Assembly (NCBI GenBank): GCA_965221035.1
Contig: OZ244860.1
Location: 248,001 to 312,000 of the forward strand
Direction: 5' to 3'
Source of the DNA: UBA6522 sp965221035
Lineage (GTDB): Bacteria; Pseudomonadota; Gammaproteobacteria; Steroidobacterales; Rariloculaceae
DNA length: 64,000 nt
Shown here: positions 18,079 to 26,645 of the stretch, in pieces
How positions within the stretch are numbered: position 1 is the stretch's first letter
Layout: each line of letters begins with the position of its first letter
Notes under the pieces: model-generated
Seen by the model: the letters and a program-made list of their open reading frames with translations, nothing else
What the model was told of the DNA's origin: nothing
The model's database searches: none
Translations under genes and position numbers: made by a program

Positions 18079-18812
18079 TGGGGGAACGTGAGCGAGTGCG
18101 ACTCGAGGGTGGATTCGTGCTGCACCAGCGGGCCTATCTCAATACCAGCCAGCTCATCGAGTGCCTGACGGAACTACACGGTGTCATCGGCCTGGTCGCG
18201 CAGGGGTCCCGGCGGCGCCCGTCCGGTCGCAGCGCCATGCTGCAACCGTTTTCGCCGTTGCGCCTGTCATGGGTCCGGCGCACGGAACTGGGCCGCCTGA
18301 CCGGCGTCGAGGCCGCCGGGCCGGCCCTGCAACTCGCGGGCGACGCCCTGTTTGCCGGCTTCTATGTGAATGAACTGGTGCTCCGCCTCCTGGCCAGGGG
18401 CGACGCCAATGAGGCGGCCTATTCCTGCTATAGTCGCTGTCTGGCGGATCTGGCGACCGCTTCCTTCACCGCCCGCACGGTTCGCCTGTTCGAGTTGCGC
18501 CTGCTGCGGGCCTTGGGGTATGGCATCGAACTGGGAGTTGACGTGGAATCCGGGCAACCCATTCGTTCCGACGGCAGGTACCGGTTCCAGCCCGAACATG
18601 GTTTTACCCCGTGCGGTGGAACGGGTGCTTCCGAGGAAACCTACGCAGGCGACGAATTGATATCGCTGCGGGAGGAGCGATTGGACGATCCCGGTAGCCT
18701 GCGGGCGGCCAGGCGGTTGTTGACAGCGTCATTGAACGCCTGCCTCGGGGGTCGGCCGTTGCGGACGCGGTCGATTCTGGAAGATGTGGTGGCAAGGGAG
18801 TTGAACAAGTGA
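18078..18812 (+). CDS. recO: DNA repair protein RecO
   Basis: 244-residue recombination mediator that, with RecR, loads RecA on SSB-coated DNA. N-terminal OB fold (EGGFVLHQRAYLNTSQLIECLT, then VAQGSRRRPS) and helical C-terminal part (LRLLARGDANEAAYSCYSRCLADL, FELRLLRALGY) match RecO. Starts at the last base of the era stop (TGATG) and overlaps pdxJ, within a tightly packed operon. Confidence 0.92.
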   Translation: MGERERVRLEGGFVLHQRAYLNTSQLIECLTELHGVIGLVAQGSRRRPSGRSAMLQPFSPLRLSWVRRTELGRLTGVEAAGPALQLAGDALFAGFYVNELVLRLLARGDANEAAYSCYSRCLADLATASFTARTVRLFELRLLRALGYGIELGVDVESGQPIRSDGRYRFQPEHGFTPCGGTGASEETYAGDELISLREERLDDPGSLRAARRLLTASLNACLGGRPLRTRSILEDVVARELNK

Positions 18813-19546
18813 GCCGGCCCATCGCCTTGGGCGTCAATGTCGATCACGTGGCAACGCTGCGGCAGGCCCGGGGGACGAGCTATCCGGACCCCGTGGCCGT
18901 GGCGCTGGAGGCCGAGCGTGCCGGCGCCGACAGCATCACCATCCACCTGCGGGAAGACCGCCGCCATATCAACGAGAGGGACCTCGAGGTCATGCAGCAG
19001 ACGGTGCAGACAAGGGTCAACCTGGAGATGGCGGTCACCGACGAGATGCTCGGGATCGCCCTGCGGGTGCGGCCGGCGGATTGCTGCCTGGTGCCGGAAA
19101 AGCGGCAGGAACTCACCACGGAAGGCGGGCTTGATGTCGTGGGTCGGAAGGACACCGTGACCAGGGCGTGCCGGCGTCTGGAGGAGGCCGGTATTCGCGC
19201 CTCGCTCTTCATCGATCCCGAACCGACCCAATTGGAAGCGAGCGCCGCCTGCGGCGCGCCGGTAGTGGAACTGCATACCGGTGCGTACGCCGACGCCCCG
19301 GACCGCCACCTGCGAGCCCTCGAACTGGACAGGATCCGCGAAGCCGTCGAACTCGGCGATCGCCTGGGGCTTGTCGTCCACGCCGGACATGGCCTGCACT
19401 ATCACAACGTACAGCCCGTAGCTGCCATCGACCGGGTGGTGGAACTCAACATCGGCCACGCCATTGTCGCGCGGGCCGTATTCGACGGTATCGCAAGGGC
19501 GGTGGCGGACATGAAGGCACTCATGCTGGCGGCTCGGACGCCGTGA
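18809..19546 (+). CDS. pdxJ: Pyridoxine 5'-phosphate synthase
   Basis: 245-residue TIM-barrel enzyme that joins deoxyxylulose 5-phosphate and 3-amino-2-oxopropyl phosphate to give pyridoxine 5'-phosphate. GVNVDHVATLRQARG at the N terminus, HLREDRRHI, ELHTGAYAD and HAGHGLHYHNV are family signatures. GTG start overlapping recO by four bases; stop overlaps acpS. Confidence 0.97.
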   Translation: MSRPIALGVNVDHVATLRQARGTSYPDPVAVALEAERAGADSITIHLREDRRHINERDLEVMQQTVQTRVNLEMAVTDEMLGIALRVRPADCCLVPEKRQELTTEGGLDVVGRKDTVTRACRRLEEAGIRASLFIDPEPTQLEASAACGAPVVELHTGAYADAPDRHLRALELDRIREAVELGDRLGLVVHAGHGLHYHNVQPVAAIDRVVELNIGHAIVARAVFDGIARAVADMKALMLAARTP

Positions 19547-19935
19547 TCTTCGGCATCGGCATGGATGTCGTGCGGCAGTCCCGGGTGGACAAGGTCTGGA
19601 AGCGGTTCGGCACGCGCTTCCCGGACCGGGTGTTGCTGGATGCGGAACGCGAATACCTTTCCCGGACGGCGAATCCGGCCCGCTTTCTTGCCATGCGCTT
19701 CGCCGCGAAGGAGGCGGTCGTCAAGGCCATGGGCACGGGCTTTGCCCACGGCATCTGGGTCAGGGACGTGGGCAGCGTTCCCGATCATCGCGGACAGCCG
19801 CAGATCATCTACTCGCCGAGGGGCGAGGCCATGCGCGAGCGGCTGGGGATCGGGGACGGCTACCTGACCTTGACGGACGAGGCCGGACTGGTCATTGCCG
19901 TCGCCGTGCTGCTTCGGTCGGACGTTTCCCGTTGA
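19543..19935 (+). CDS. acpS: Holo-acyl-carrier-protein synthase
   Basis: 130-residue 4'-phosphopantetheinyl transferase acting on ACP. IFGIGMDVVRQSRVDKV holds the metal-binding Asp, and FAAKEAVVKAMGTG the catalytic Glu and Lys. The GTG at 19543 overlaps the pdxJ stop and places the GIGMD motif at the N terminus, as required. Its stop overlaps the next gene. Confidence 0.95.
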   Translation: MIFGIGMDVVRQSRVDKVWKRFGTRFPDRVLLDAEREYLSRTANPARFLAMRFAAKEAVVKAMGTGFAHGIWVRDVGSVPDHRGQPQIIYSPRGEAMRERLGIGDGYLTLTDEAGLVIAVAVLLRSDVSR

Positions 19936-20717
19936 ATACCCTGGTCTTTGACATCGAGACAGTCCCGGACACCGATCTGGGACGCCGCGTTTTCGGAGTC
20001 GACGGCCTTGACGATGAAGACGTGGCCAGGATCATGTTCTTCAAGCAGCGGCAGGCCAGGGGCACGGAGTTTCTGCCGGTCTACCAGCACCGCGTGGTGG
20101 CCATTTCAGCGGTGCTCAGGACACGCGATGACGTGCATGTCTTCACTCTCGGAGACCAGGGCGCGGACGAGAAGGAGATCGTGCAACGATTCTTCGACGG
20201 CCTGGCGCGCCATTCACCGGACCTGGTGACCTGGAACGGGCAGGGGTTTGATCTGCCGGTATTGCACTACCGGGCGCTGCTGCACGGCGTCGACGCCGGG
20301 CGCTATTGGGAGACCGGGGATCAGGACCGCGAGTTCCGCTACAACAATTACCTGAGCCGCTTCCACTGGCGCCACCTGGACCTCATGGACGTGTTGTCGG
20401 GGTTCAACCCGGGCGCCCGCGCCTCGCTGGACAATACCGCGACACTGCTGGGGTTTCCCGGCAAGATCGGCATGAGTGGCGACAAGGTCTGGGAGAAATT
20501 TCTCGCCGGCGAACTGACCGCGATTCGCCAGTACTGCGAGACCGATGCCCTGAACACGTATCTCATCTACCTGCGTTTCCAGTTGATGCGCGGCGTGTTC
20601 GACCCTGCCCGTTACGCCGAAGAACTGGAACGCCTGGCCGGGAAGTTGCGAGGCGCCGACCAGCCCCACCTGAAGGAATTTCTCGCGGCCTGGCGACCGG
20701 GAGACCATGACGAGTGA
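19932..20717 (+). CDS. Predicted PolB-like 3'-5' exonuclease (PF10108)
   Basis: 261 residues with a DnaQ-like fold. ExoI is TLVFDIETVPD, ExoII is HSPDLVTWNGQGFDLPVL, and the C-terminal acidic site is YCETDALNTYL; the long insert between carries HWRHLDLMDVLSGF. The family is a single-domain homologue of the proofreading domain of family B DNA polymerases and is thought to act on DNA or RNA ends; substrate unproven. TTG start overlapping the acpS stop; overlaps rlmD by 11 bases. Confidence 0.85.
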   Translation: MNTLVFDIETVPDTDLGRRVFGVDGLDDEDVARIMFFKQRQARGTEFLPVYQHRVVAISAVLRTRDDVHVFTLGDQGADEKEIVQRFFDGLARHSPDLVTWNGQGFDLPVLHYRALLHGVDAGRYWETGDQDREFRYNNYLSRFHWRHLDLMDVLSGFNPGARASLDNTATLLGFPGKIGMSGDKVWEKFLAGELTAIRQYCETDALNTYLIYLRFQLMRGVFDPARYAEELERLAGKLRGADQPHLKEFLAAWRPGDHDE

Positions 20718-22014
20718 TTCCGGCGTCGTCGAAGCGGAGGTCATCGACCTCAGCCACGACGGACACGGCATCGCGCGGCTTGGCGAGCGGAGGATATTCA
20801 TCCCCGGCGCCCTGCCGGGCGAGCGGGTCCGCGTGGCGCCCCGAAAGCGCCGCCGCCAGTACCGGTTCGGCGACCTGGTCGACATCGTCGATCCCTCCTC
20901 ATCCCGCACCGAGCCGCCCTGCCGGTACTTCGGCCTTTGCGGTGGTTGCGCCGTCCAGCACATGGACTATGCCGCCCAGGTGTCGTTCAAGGAGTCGATG
21001 TTGCGGGAGGCGTTGGCGCGGGTCGGGGGCGTGGAGCCCGCGGTCTGGCTGGACCCCATCACCGGACCCGAGTGGAACTATCGGCGCCGGGCGCGCCTGG
21101 GCGTACGCTACGTGCCGGGCAAGGAGCGTGTGCTGGTCGGGTTCAAGGAGCGGGCTACCCGGTACGTGACCGACATGGCGAGCTGCATGGTGCTGGCGAA
21201 ACCGCTGGATCAACTCCCCGGGCCCCTCGCCGAGATGATCGGCCGAACGGGATTGCGGCGCCGGCTGCCCCAGGTCGAGGCGGCGGCGGGAGATTCCGCC
21301 AGTGCGGTGGTTTTCCGGGTGCTCGACGAACCGGTCGAGGCGGACCTGGCCCTGTTTGCGGACTTTGCGCGTCGCTGGCAGCTGGATGTCTACCTGCAGC
21401 GGGGTGGCCCGGGCACGGTTCGGCCCCTTGACCCCGCCAAGACGCGCCGGCTCGCCTACCGGCTGGCGGAGTTCGATATCGAGATCGATTTCGCTCCGAC
21501 CGATTTCCTGCAGGTCAATTCGAAGGTGAACGAGGCCCTGGTTTCACAGGTGGTGCGGTTGCTTCAACCCGGCCCGACCGACCGTGTCCTGGATCTGTAC
21601 TGCGGCCTGGGGAACTTCAGCCTGCCGCTGGCGCGGCACGCGTCGCAGGTACTGGGCGTGGAGGGGGATGGCGGCCTGGTGGCCAGGGCAGCCGACAATG
21701 CCCGCCGCAACGGGTTGGGCAATGTTTCGTTCGCGGCCTGCGACCTCAGCGAACCAGGGTGGGGCTTCCTGCGGGAGGGCTGGGACCTGGTCGTTCTCGA
21801 TCCGCCCCGCTCGGGCGCTCAGGCGGTGGTGAGCCAGATGGGCTCGATGTCGCCACGGCTCATCGGCTACGTCTCCTGCCATCCGGCGACCCTGGCCCGC
21901 GATGCCCGGACGCTGATCGAATCCCAGGGCTATCGGCTGCGCGCCGCCGGAGTGGCGGACATGTTTCCGCACACGCATCATGTGGAGGCCGTGGCGGTGT
22001 TCGAAAGGCGGTGA
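20707..22014 (+). CDS. rlmD: 23S rRNA m5U1939 methyltransferase RlmD
   Basis: 435-residue SAM-dependent RNA methyltransferase. An N-terminal TRAM domain (EAEVIDLSHDGHGIARLG) is followed by the [4Fe-4S] ligands CRYFGLCGGCAVQHM and another cysteine further on (ASCMV), the SAM site LDLYCGLGNFSLPLA, the DPPRSG motif and the catalytic SCHPATLARD region. These features together separate RlmD from TrmA. Last gene of the packed rnc-to-rlmD run. Confidence 0.94.
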   Translation: MTSDSGVVEAEVIDLSHDGHGIARLGERRIFIPGALPGERVRVAPRKRRRQYRFGDLVDIVDPSSSRTEPPCRYFGLCGGCAVQHMDYAAQVSFKESMLREALARVGGVEPAVWLDPITGPEWNYRRRARLGVRYVPGKERVLVGFKERATRYVTDMASCMVLAKPLDQLPGPLAEMIGRTGLRRRLPQVEAAAGDSASAVVFRVLDEPVEADLALFADFARRWQLDVYLQRGGPGTVRPLDPAKTRRLAYRLAEFDIEIDFAPTDFLQVNSKVNEALVSQVVRLLQPGPTDRVLDLYCGLGNFSLPLARHASQVLGVEGDGGLVARAADNARRNGLGNVSFAACDLSEPGWGFLREGWDLVVLDPPRSGAQAVVSQMGSMSPRLIGYVSCHPATLARDARTLIESQGYRLRAAGVADMFPHTHHVEAVAVFERR

Positions 22015-22156
22015 TCGCCACGTGGTGCCAGGACTCAGGATGACGCCAAATTTCACTGTCGCGCCGAGGTTCGCCTTGCAGCACAAGCGTGCCGTGGCGC
22101 GGTCCGGCATGCGGCGTCCTGCTATCATTTCCGCGTCTCGGAAAGGAGCCGATGCC

Positions 22157-22642
22157 ATGGGCGAGCGGTGGTTGCGCGTCACTCTCGGCGATCAGCGATT
22201 GCATCTGCTGGATGGCGGCGATGTCATCAAGTCCTACACGGTTTCCACCTCCCGGTATGGCGCCGGCGAACGCAACGGCAGCCTGCGCACGCCCCGCGGG
22301 CGACACGTGGTGCGGGCCATGATCGGCGCCGGCGCGCCCGCCGGCACGGTCTTTCGGGGGCGGCGGGAGACCGGCGAGATCTATTCCGGCGAATTGGCGG
22401 CCCGGTTCCCCGGGCGGGACTGGGTGCTGAGCCGGATCCTGTGGCTCTCGGGAACCGAGGTCGGCAAAAACCGCCTGGGCGACGTGGACACCATGCGGCG
22501 CCACATCTATATCCACGGCACGCCGGAGCGGCGCGCGCTGGGCAGACCCGCCTCGATAGGTTGCATCAGAATGAGCGACGAGGATGTCATCGAGCTCTAC
22601 GACATGGTCTCGCCGGGCATGGTGGTGGATATCGAGGCATAG
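22157..22642 (+). CDS. L,D-transpeptidase family protein (YkuD domain)
   Basis: 161-residue protein with a YkuD catalytic domain. The histidine-cysteine signature is IHGTPE (residues ~118-123) and ASIGCIRMSDEDVIELYDMV; the cysteine in GCIRM is the nucleophile. GAAAGGAG lies six to ten bases before the ATG at 22157. No signal peptide is visible, so it is either cytoplasmic or initiates upstream; related short L,D-transpeptidase-like proteins in gammaproteobacteria often lie beside nagZ, as here. It would act on peptidoglycan peptides. Confidence 0.85.
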   Translation: MGERWLRVTLGDQRLHLLDGGDVIKSYTVSTSRYGAGERNGSLRTPRGRHVVRAMIGAGAPAGTVFRGRRETGEIYSGELAARFPGRDWVLSRILWLSGTEVGKNRLGDVDTMRRHIYIHGTPERRALGRPASIGCIRMSDEDVIELYDMVSPGMVVDIEA

Positions 22643-22659
22643 CCGGGTTCCCGCACAGC

Positions 22660-23721
22660 ATGGTTGGTGAACGACGCAATAAGGCTCCCGGGCCGCTGAT
22701 GATCGATGTGAAGGGTCCCGAACTCGACGCCGAGGAACGTTCGTGGCTGGGTGCTCCCGCCGTGGGCGGCGTGATCCTGTTCACGCGCAATTTCATCGAT
22801 CTCGAGCAGCTTGAATACCTGGTTGGCGAGATTCATGCCGCCCGCCGGCCGCCCCTGCTGGTGGCCGTGGACCATGAAGGCGGCCGCGTGCAGCGGTTCC
22901 GGCAGCCCTTTACTGAATTGCCGCCCATGCGGGCGCTAGGACGTCTCCATGACCGAAACCCGGACAAGGCGTTGGCAGCCGCGCGGGACTTCGGTTGGCT
23001 CATGGCGTCGGAATTGCGTGCGGTGGGGGTGGATTTGAGCTTCGCGCCGGTGGTCGACCTGGACCTGGGCGTTTCCGAAGTCATCGGTGATCGCGCGTCG
23101 CATTCGCGCGCGACGGTTGTGAGCGCCTTGAGCGCAGCGTTCGCCACCGGTGCCCGTGACGCGGGCATGGCGGTGACGGCCAAGCACTTTCCCACCCACG
23201 CGGGAGCGCGGGCCGACTCCCATACGGCGCTCGCCGTCGACAAGCGCGGCCTCGACGAGCTAACCGAGGATCTTTCCCCCTACCGCCATCTCATCGCCGG
23301 TGGGCTTGAGGGTGTCATGGTGGGGCACGTCGTCTTTCCGGCCGTGGACCCGATGCCCGCCAGCCTGTCCGCCTTATGGATGGGTGAGCAATTGCGCGAA
23401 CGCCTCGGGTTCGGAGGCGCGGTGTTCTCTGACGACATGAGCATGGCCGGCGCGGATGTCGGGGCCGATTGCCGACAGCGGCTGCTCGCATCGCTTGAAG
23501 CCGGCGCCGACATGGTGCTGCTGTGCAACGCGCCGGAGCGGATTCCCGGTGCCATTGATGCTCTGGCGCACTACTGCAACCCCGCGTCCGCGCAGCGTCT
23601 GGCCGGGCTTCGCGGCAGGGCGGGAACCGATTGGAAGGGCTTGCGTGGGTCCGAGCGGTGGTGTAGCGCTCGCGGTTTGCTGGATGGGCTTCGCGCTACG
23701 ATTTCGAGGGGTGGTGCGTGA
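22660..23721 (+). CDS. nagZ: Beta-N-acetylhexosaminidase NagZ (GH3)
   Basis: 353-residue cytosolic glycoside hydrolase family 3 enzyme of peptidoglycan recycling that removes GlcNAc from anhydro-muropeptides. VAVDHEGGRVQRFR, DLSFAPVVDLDLG, KHFP...DSH and the nucleophile region FSDDMSMAGAD are all present. The mobile catalytic loop, normally KHFPGHG, reads KHFPTHAGARADSH, so two conserved glycines are replaced while Asp and His of DSH remain. It starts 17 bases after the L,D-transpeptidase gene; both act on cell-wall fragments. Confidence 0.93.
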   Translation: MVGERRNKAPGPLMIDVKGPELDAEERSWLGAPAVGGVILFTRNFIDLEQLEYLVGEIHAARRPPLLVAVDHEGGRVQRFRQPFTELPPMRALGRLHDRNPDKALAAARDFGWLMASELRAVGVDLSFAPVVDLDLGVSEVIGDRASHSRATVVSALSAAFATGARDAGMAVTAKHFPTHAGARADSHTALAVDKRGLDELTEDLSPYRHLIAGGLEGVMVGHVVFPAVDPMPASLSALWMGEQLRERLGFGGAVFSDDMSMAGADVGADCRQRLLASLEAGADMVLLCNAPERIPGAIDALAHYCNPASAQRLAGLRGRAGTDWKGLRGSERWCSARGLLDGLRATISRGGA

Positions 23722-23756
23722 ATTGACCGCTTAGGGGGCGTGATTCAGTTTTGCTT

Positions 23757-24917
23757 TCAACCGGGCAAAGGCCTCAGCGTCCTGGCCAATTCGGCGGCCG
23801 GCAGCGCGGTGATTCCAGGCGCCAACCGATAGCGGTCCACACCCGCATGCACCACGTCAAGACGGTCCAGGCGGAGGGTTTCCAGCGCAGAGCGCATGGA
23901 TAGGGTTAGCCGGGGAGCCTCGGTGCGCTTGACTTCAAAGCCGTATCGGCGGTTGCCGGCCGTAATGAACAGGTCGAGCGCCGCGCCGCTGTGGGTGGAC
24001 CAGTGGAAGCACTGGTCAGGACGAGCCGCGAGCAACTGCATGACTTGGGAAATCACGAAGCCCTCCCAGGATGCGCCCACCTTTGGGTGTGAGACCACAT
24101 CCTCGCGGGATACGAGGTTGAGCAAGGCGTGCAGGATGCCGGAATCCGCAACATAGACCTTGGGCGAGCGAACCTGTCGTTTGGCGACGTTCTCGAACCA
24201 GGGCGGCAATTGGCGAACGACAAACAACGAGGTCAACAAGTCCAGATAGCGCCCGATGGTCGTATGGGAAACCCCGAAGGCGCGGCCGAACTCGGCGCCG
24301 TTCCAGATCTCGCCGTGCCAATGCGCCAACATGGTCCAGAACCGTCGCAGCGTCGCCGGTGAGATGGCGCCGCCGAATTCAGGGATGTCGCGGGACAGGA
24401 AAGTGTCGATGAAGGCGTTTCGCCAACGGCTGCTGGCGGGTTCCGAGGCCGCGAGGAAGGAACGGGGAAACCCGCCGCGTAGCCACAGCCGTTCGGCCTG
24501 GTTGACCTCGCCAAGCCCAAAGCCCTCAAGTTCGTGGAAGGCCACCCGGCCGGCCAGCGTTTCAGAGGTTTGTCGCAACAGGTGCGGCGATGCGCTGCCC
24601 AGCACCAGAAATCGCGCCGGAGTCCCGGGGCGGTCGGCCAGCGTGCGCAGCAACGGAAACACTTCGGGTAGCCGGTGAATTTCGTCCAGAACCACGAGAC
24701 CCTTGAGCGGGCGCAACTCGAGGCCTGGGTCGGCGAGCCGGACCAGATGGGCAGGGTTCTCCAAGTCAAACCACTCTGTCGGTCCCCTCCGCATTGCGGT
24801 CAGATGTCGGGCCAGCGTGGTTTTGCCCACTTGTCGGGCACCGATCAACGCGACCACGGGAAACTCCCCAAGAAGCAGCTTGACTCGGCGCAGATGGTGT
24901 TTACGTTCGACTTCCAT
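23757..24917 (-). CDS. AAA_14/DUF4143 family ATPase
   Basis: About 386 residues. Walker A is LIGARQVGKTTLARHL (residues ~24-39), Walker B GLVVLDEIHRLP, then the sensor FLVLGSASPHLLRQTSETLAGR. A DUF4143 domain follows with a winged-helix-like part (EFGRAFGVSHTTIGRYLDLLTSLFVV) and a C-terminal restriction-enzyme-like core (ALDLFITAGNRRYGFEVKRTEAPR). The family is widespread and of unproven function, often scattered by transfer. ATG 24917 is chosen; the frame stays open to 25034 but that extension encodes the palindrome. It interrupts the usual nagZ to hpt/MTIP neighbourhood and may be an insertion. Confidence 0.85.
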   Translation of the reverse strand: MEVERKHHLRRVKLLLGEFPVVALIGARQVGKTTLARHLTAMRRGPTEWFDLENPAHLVRLADPGLELRPLKGLVVLDEIHRLPEVFPLLRTLADRPGTPARFLVLGSASPHLLRQTSETLAGRVAFHELEGFGLGEVNQAERLWLRGGFPRSFLAASEPASSRWRNAFIDTFLSRDIPEFGGAISPATLRRFWTMLAHWHGEIWNGAEFGRAFGVSHTTIGRYLDLLTSLFVVRQLPPWFENVAKRQVRSPKVYVADSGILHALLNLVSREDVVSHPKVGASWEGFVISQVMQLLAARPDQCFHWSTHSGAALDLFITAGNRRYGFEVKRTEAPRLTLSMRSALETLRLDRLDVVHAGVDRYRLAPGITALPAAELARTLRPLPG

Positions 24918-25006
24918 GGAGCAGGTGAAGGCGGTTCTTTCAGTGGTAAACGGGTTTTCCCTGGTCGTCAGCGGCACGCTGCTTGGCGACATTCTAACTC
25001 TGAATG

Positions 25007-25043
25007 CATTGAAATATGAACATAATGTGTTCATATTTCAATG
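25007..25043. promoter_or_regulatory. Perfect 16-bp inverted repeat upstream of the ATPase
   Basis: CATTGAAATATGAACA (25007-25022) and its exact reverse complement (25028-25043) flank the five bases TAATG. The element is AT-rich in a GC-rich setting and lies about 90 bases upstream of the ATPase start. The core TGAACA-N5-TGTTCA has the form of a dimeric repressor operator. A structural hairpin or mobile-element remnant is the alternative. Confidence 0.5.
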
Positions 25044-25250
25044 TAAATAAGGCATCCTACGCCCAGGAACAAGGGCGTTCTGGATCTGCGCAGCGAATGA
25101 GCTTCCTGGTTTCGAGCGTGTGAATGCTCGACGAGACCGTGGGTGCCCAAGCGGTTTCGTCTACAATTGGAACAGTTCCTGAAAAGGGCGTTCGGCAGCC
25201 CGAGAAGACTTTGGCGTGGTGATTTGTATCGGGCATCCGAACGACTGGAC

Positions 25251-25838
25251 ATGATCGACACGCGCGACAGCACCATGGCGGAAGCGGTCCATGTCCGCGA
25301 ATCTGCCCGCCAACTGGTATCCGAAAGCCAGGTCCGCGCGGCGCTGGATCGCATGGCGGCCACGGCGGCCGAGGTGCTGGCGAAGGAAAATCCCATGGTG
25401 CTCGCGGTGATGAACGGTGGCGCGTTCACGACGGTGGAACTTTGCCGACGCTGGGATTTCCCCTATGAAATGGATTTCATCCACGTGACCCGGTACGGAG
25501 GGGACGTGGTGGGCGGAGATCTGAGTTGGCGGGTGTGGCCGGATCGGGACCTGGCCGAGCGCGCGGTTGTCGTGGTGGACGACATCCTGGACCAGGGCGA
25601 CACGCTGCAGGCGATCTGCCAAAGGCTGCGGCGTGAAGGAGCGGGGCGTGTATATGTCGCAGCGCTCGTCATCAAGCGGCTCGACCAGCCGCGCATCCGG
25701 GTGGACGTGGATTTCGCGGGCCTGGAAGTCGAGGAAGCCTACGTGATTGGCTGCGGCATGGACTATAAGGGCTATTGGCGCGGCCTGACCGGAATCTACG
25801 CGGTCGATCCGCAGGCTCCCACGGAAGCGGGCGGGTAG
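25251..25838 (+). CDS. hpt: Hypoxanthine-guanine phosphoribosyltransferase
   Basis: 195-residue purine salvage enzyme that makes IMP or GMP from hypoxanthine or guanine and PRPP. The PRPP-binding motif is VVVVDDILDQGDTL; the base-binding lysine region is VAALVIKRLDQPR, and YVIGCGMDY follows. ATG 25251 gives the normal length. It is directly followed by a thioinosine phosphorylase, whose product hypoxanthine is its substrate, so the pair forms a short salvage route. Confidence 0.9.
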   Translation: MIDTRDSTMAEAVHVRESARQLVSESQVRAALDRMAATAAEVLAKENPMVLAVMNGGAFTTVELCRRWDFPYEMDFIHVTRYGGDVVGGDLSWRVWPDRDLAERAVVVVDDILDQGDTLQAICQRLRREGAGRVYVAALVIKRLDQPRIRVDVDFAGLEVEEAYVIGCGMDYKGYWRGLTGIYAVDPQAPTEAGG

Positions 25839-25841
25839 GGC

Positions 25842-26588
25842 GTGCCGTCCAGCAACCTGGGCCTGATGATCGGCAGCGTCCACGATGGTCTGGCGCTGGA
25901 CGTGGAGGCCAGAAGTCCGGGCAAGACGCCCTACGGCATGCCGTCGAGCCCGGTCCTGCAGGTCCGGTTCGGCGACCGGCGGGTGGTCTGCATCGCCCGC
26001 CACGGAGAACGGCACCGGATCCCGCCCCACCTCGTCAACTATCGAGCCAATCTCTGGATTCTTCAGCAGCATGGGATGCGCCGGTGCATCGCGCTGAACA
26101 CCGTCGGTGCCATCGTCGCGGATTTCCCGCCGGGCGAACTGGCGGTTCCCGACCAGGTCATCGATTACACCTGGGGCCGCGAACACAGCTACTCGGACGG
26201 CAGCCAGGATGAAATCCTCCACGTGGACTTCACCGAGCCATTCGATGCCGAGTTGCGCGGACAGATTGCCACCGCGGCGGCGCAGGCCGGTTGCGGCATC
26301 CGCTCCGGCGTGATCGGCGTCACCCAGGGACCGCGACTGGAGAGCGCGGCAGAGGTTGATCGCCTGGAACGCGACGGCTGCACCATGGTGGGCATGACCA
26401 CCATGCCGGAGGCCGCCTTGGCCCGCGAATTGGATGTCCGCTACGCGATGTGCGCCTTGGCGGTCAATCACGCGGCAGGACGGGGTCCGGGAGGGGCGTC
26501 GATTCACGCCGAGATTGATCGATATGCCTCGGAAGGCGTGAAACGACTCGCGGCGGTGCTCGAACGGCTGATTTCGGCCATCGCGTAG
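25842..26588 (+). CDS. S-methyl-5'-thioinosine phosphorylase (MTAP/PNP family)
   Basis: 248 residues of the trimeric purine phosphorylase family. ARHGERHRIPPHLVNYRAN, NTVGAI, GVTQGPRLESAAEVDRL and MVGMTTMPEAALAREL are signatures. In the base pocket it has CALAVNHAAG, with an asparagine at the position where 6-oxopurine enzymes use Asn and adenine-type MTAP uses Asp; this favours methylthioinosine, as described for Pseudomonas PA3004. GTG start three bases after hpt; the product hypoxanthine feeds Hpt. Confidence 0.85.
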   Translation: MPSSNLGLMIGSVHDGLALDVEARSPGKTPYGMPSSPVLQVRFGDRRVVCIARHGERHRIPPHLVNYRANLWILQQHGMRRCIALNTVGAIVADFPPGELAVPDQVIDYTWGREHSYSDGSQDEILHVDFTEPFDAELRGQIATAAAQAGCGIRSGVIGVTQGPRLESAAEVDRLERDGCTMVGMTTMPEAALARELDVRYAMCALAVNHAAGRGPGGASIHAEIDRYASEGVKRLAAVLERLISAIA

Positions 26589-26602
26589 GCGGCGAACCCG
26601 AG

Positions 26603-26645
26603 TCGGGTACCTACGATTCGGGCACCTACGATTCGGGTACCTACG
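26603..26645. repeat. 15-bp tandem repeat, nearly three units
   Basis: TCGGGTACCTACGAT at 26603-26617 is repeated at 26618-26632 with one change and as 13 bases at 26633-26645. It lies between the convergent phosphorylase and csiV genes and runs into the csiV stop codon. Likely slippage; no hairpin function seen. Confidence 0.75.
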
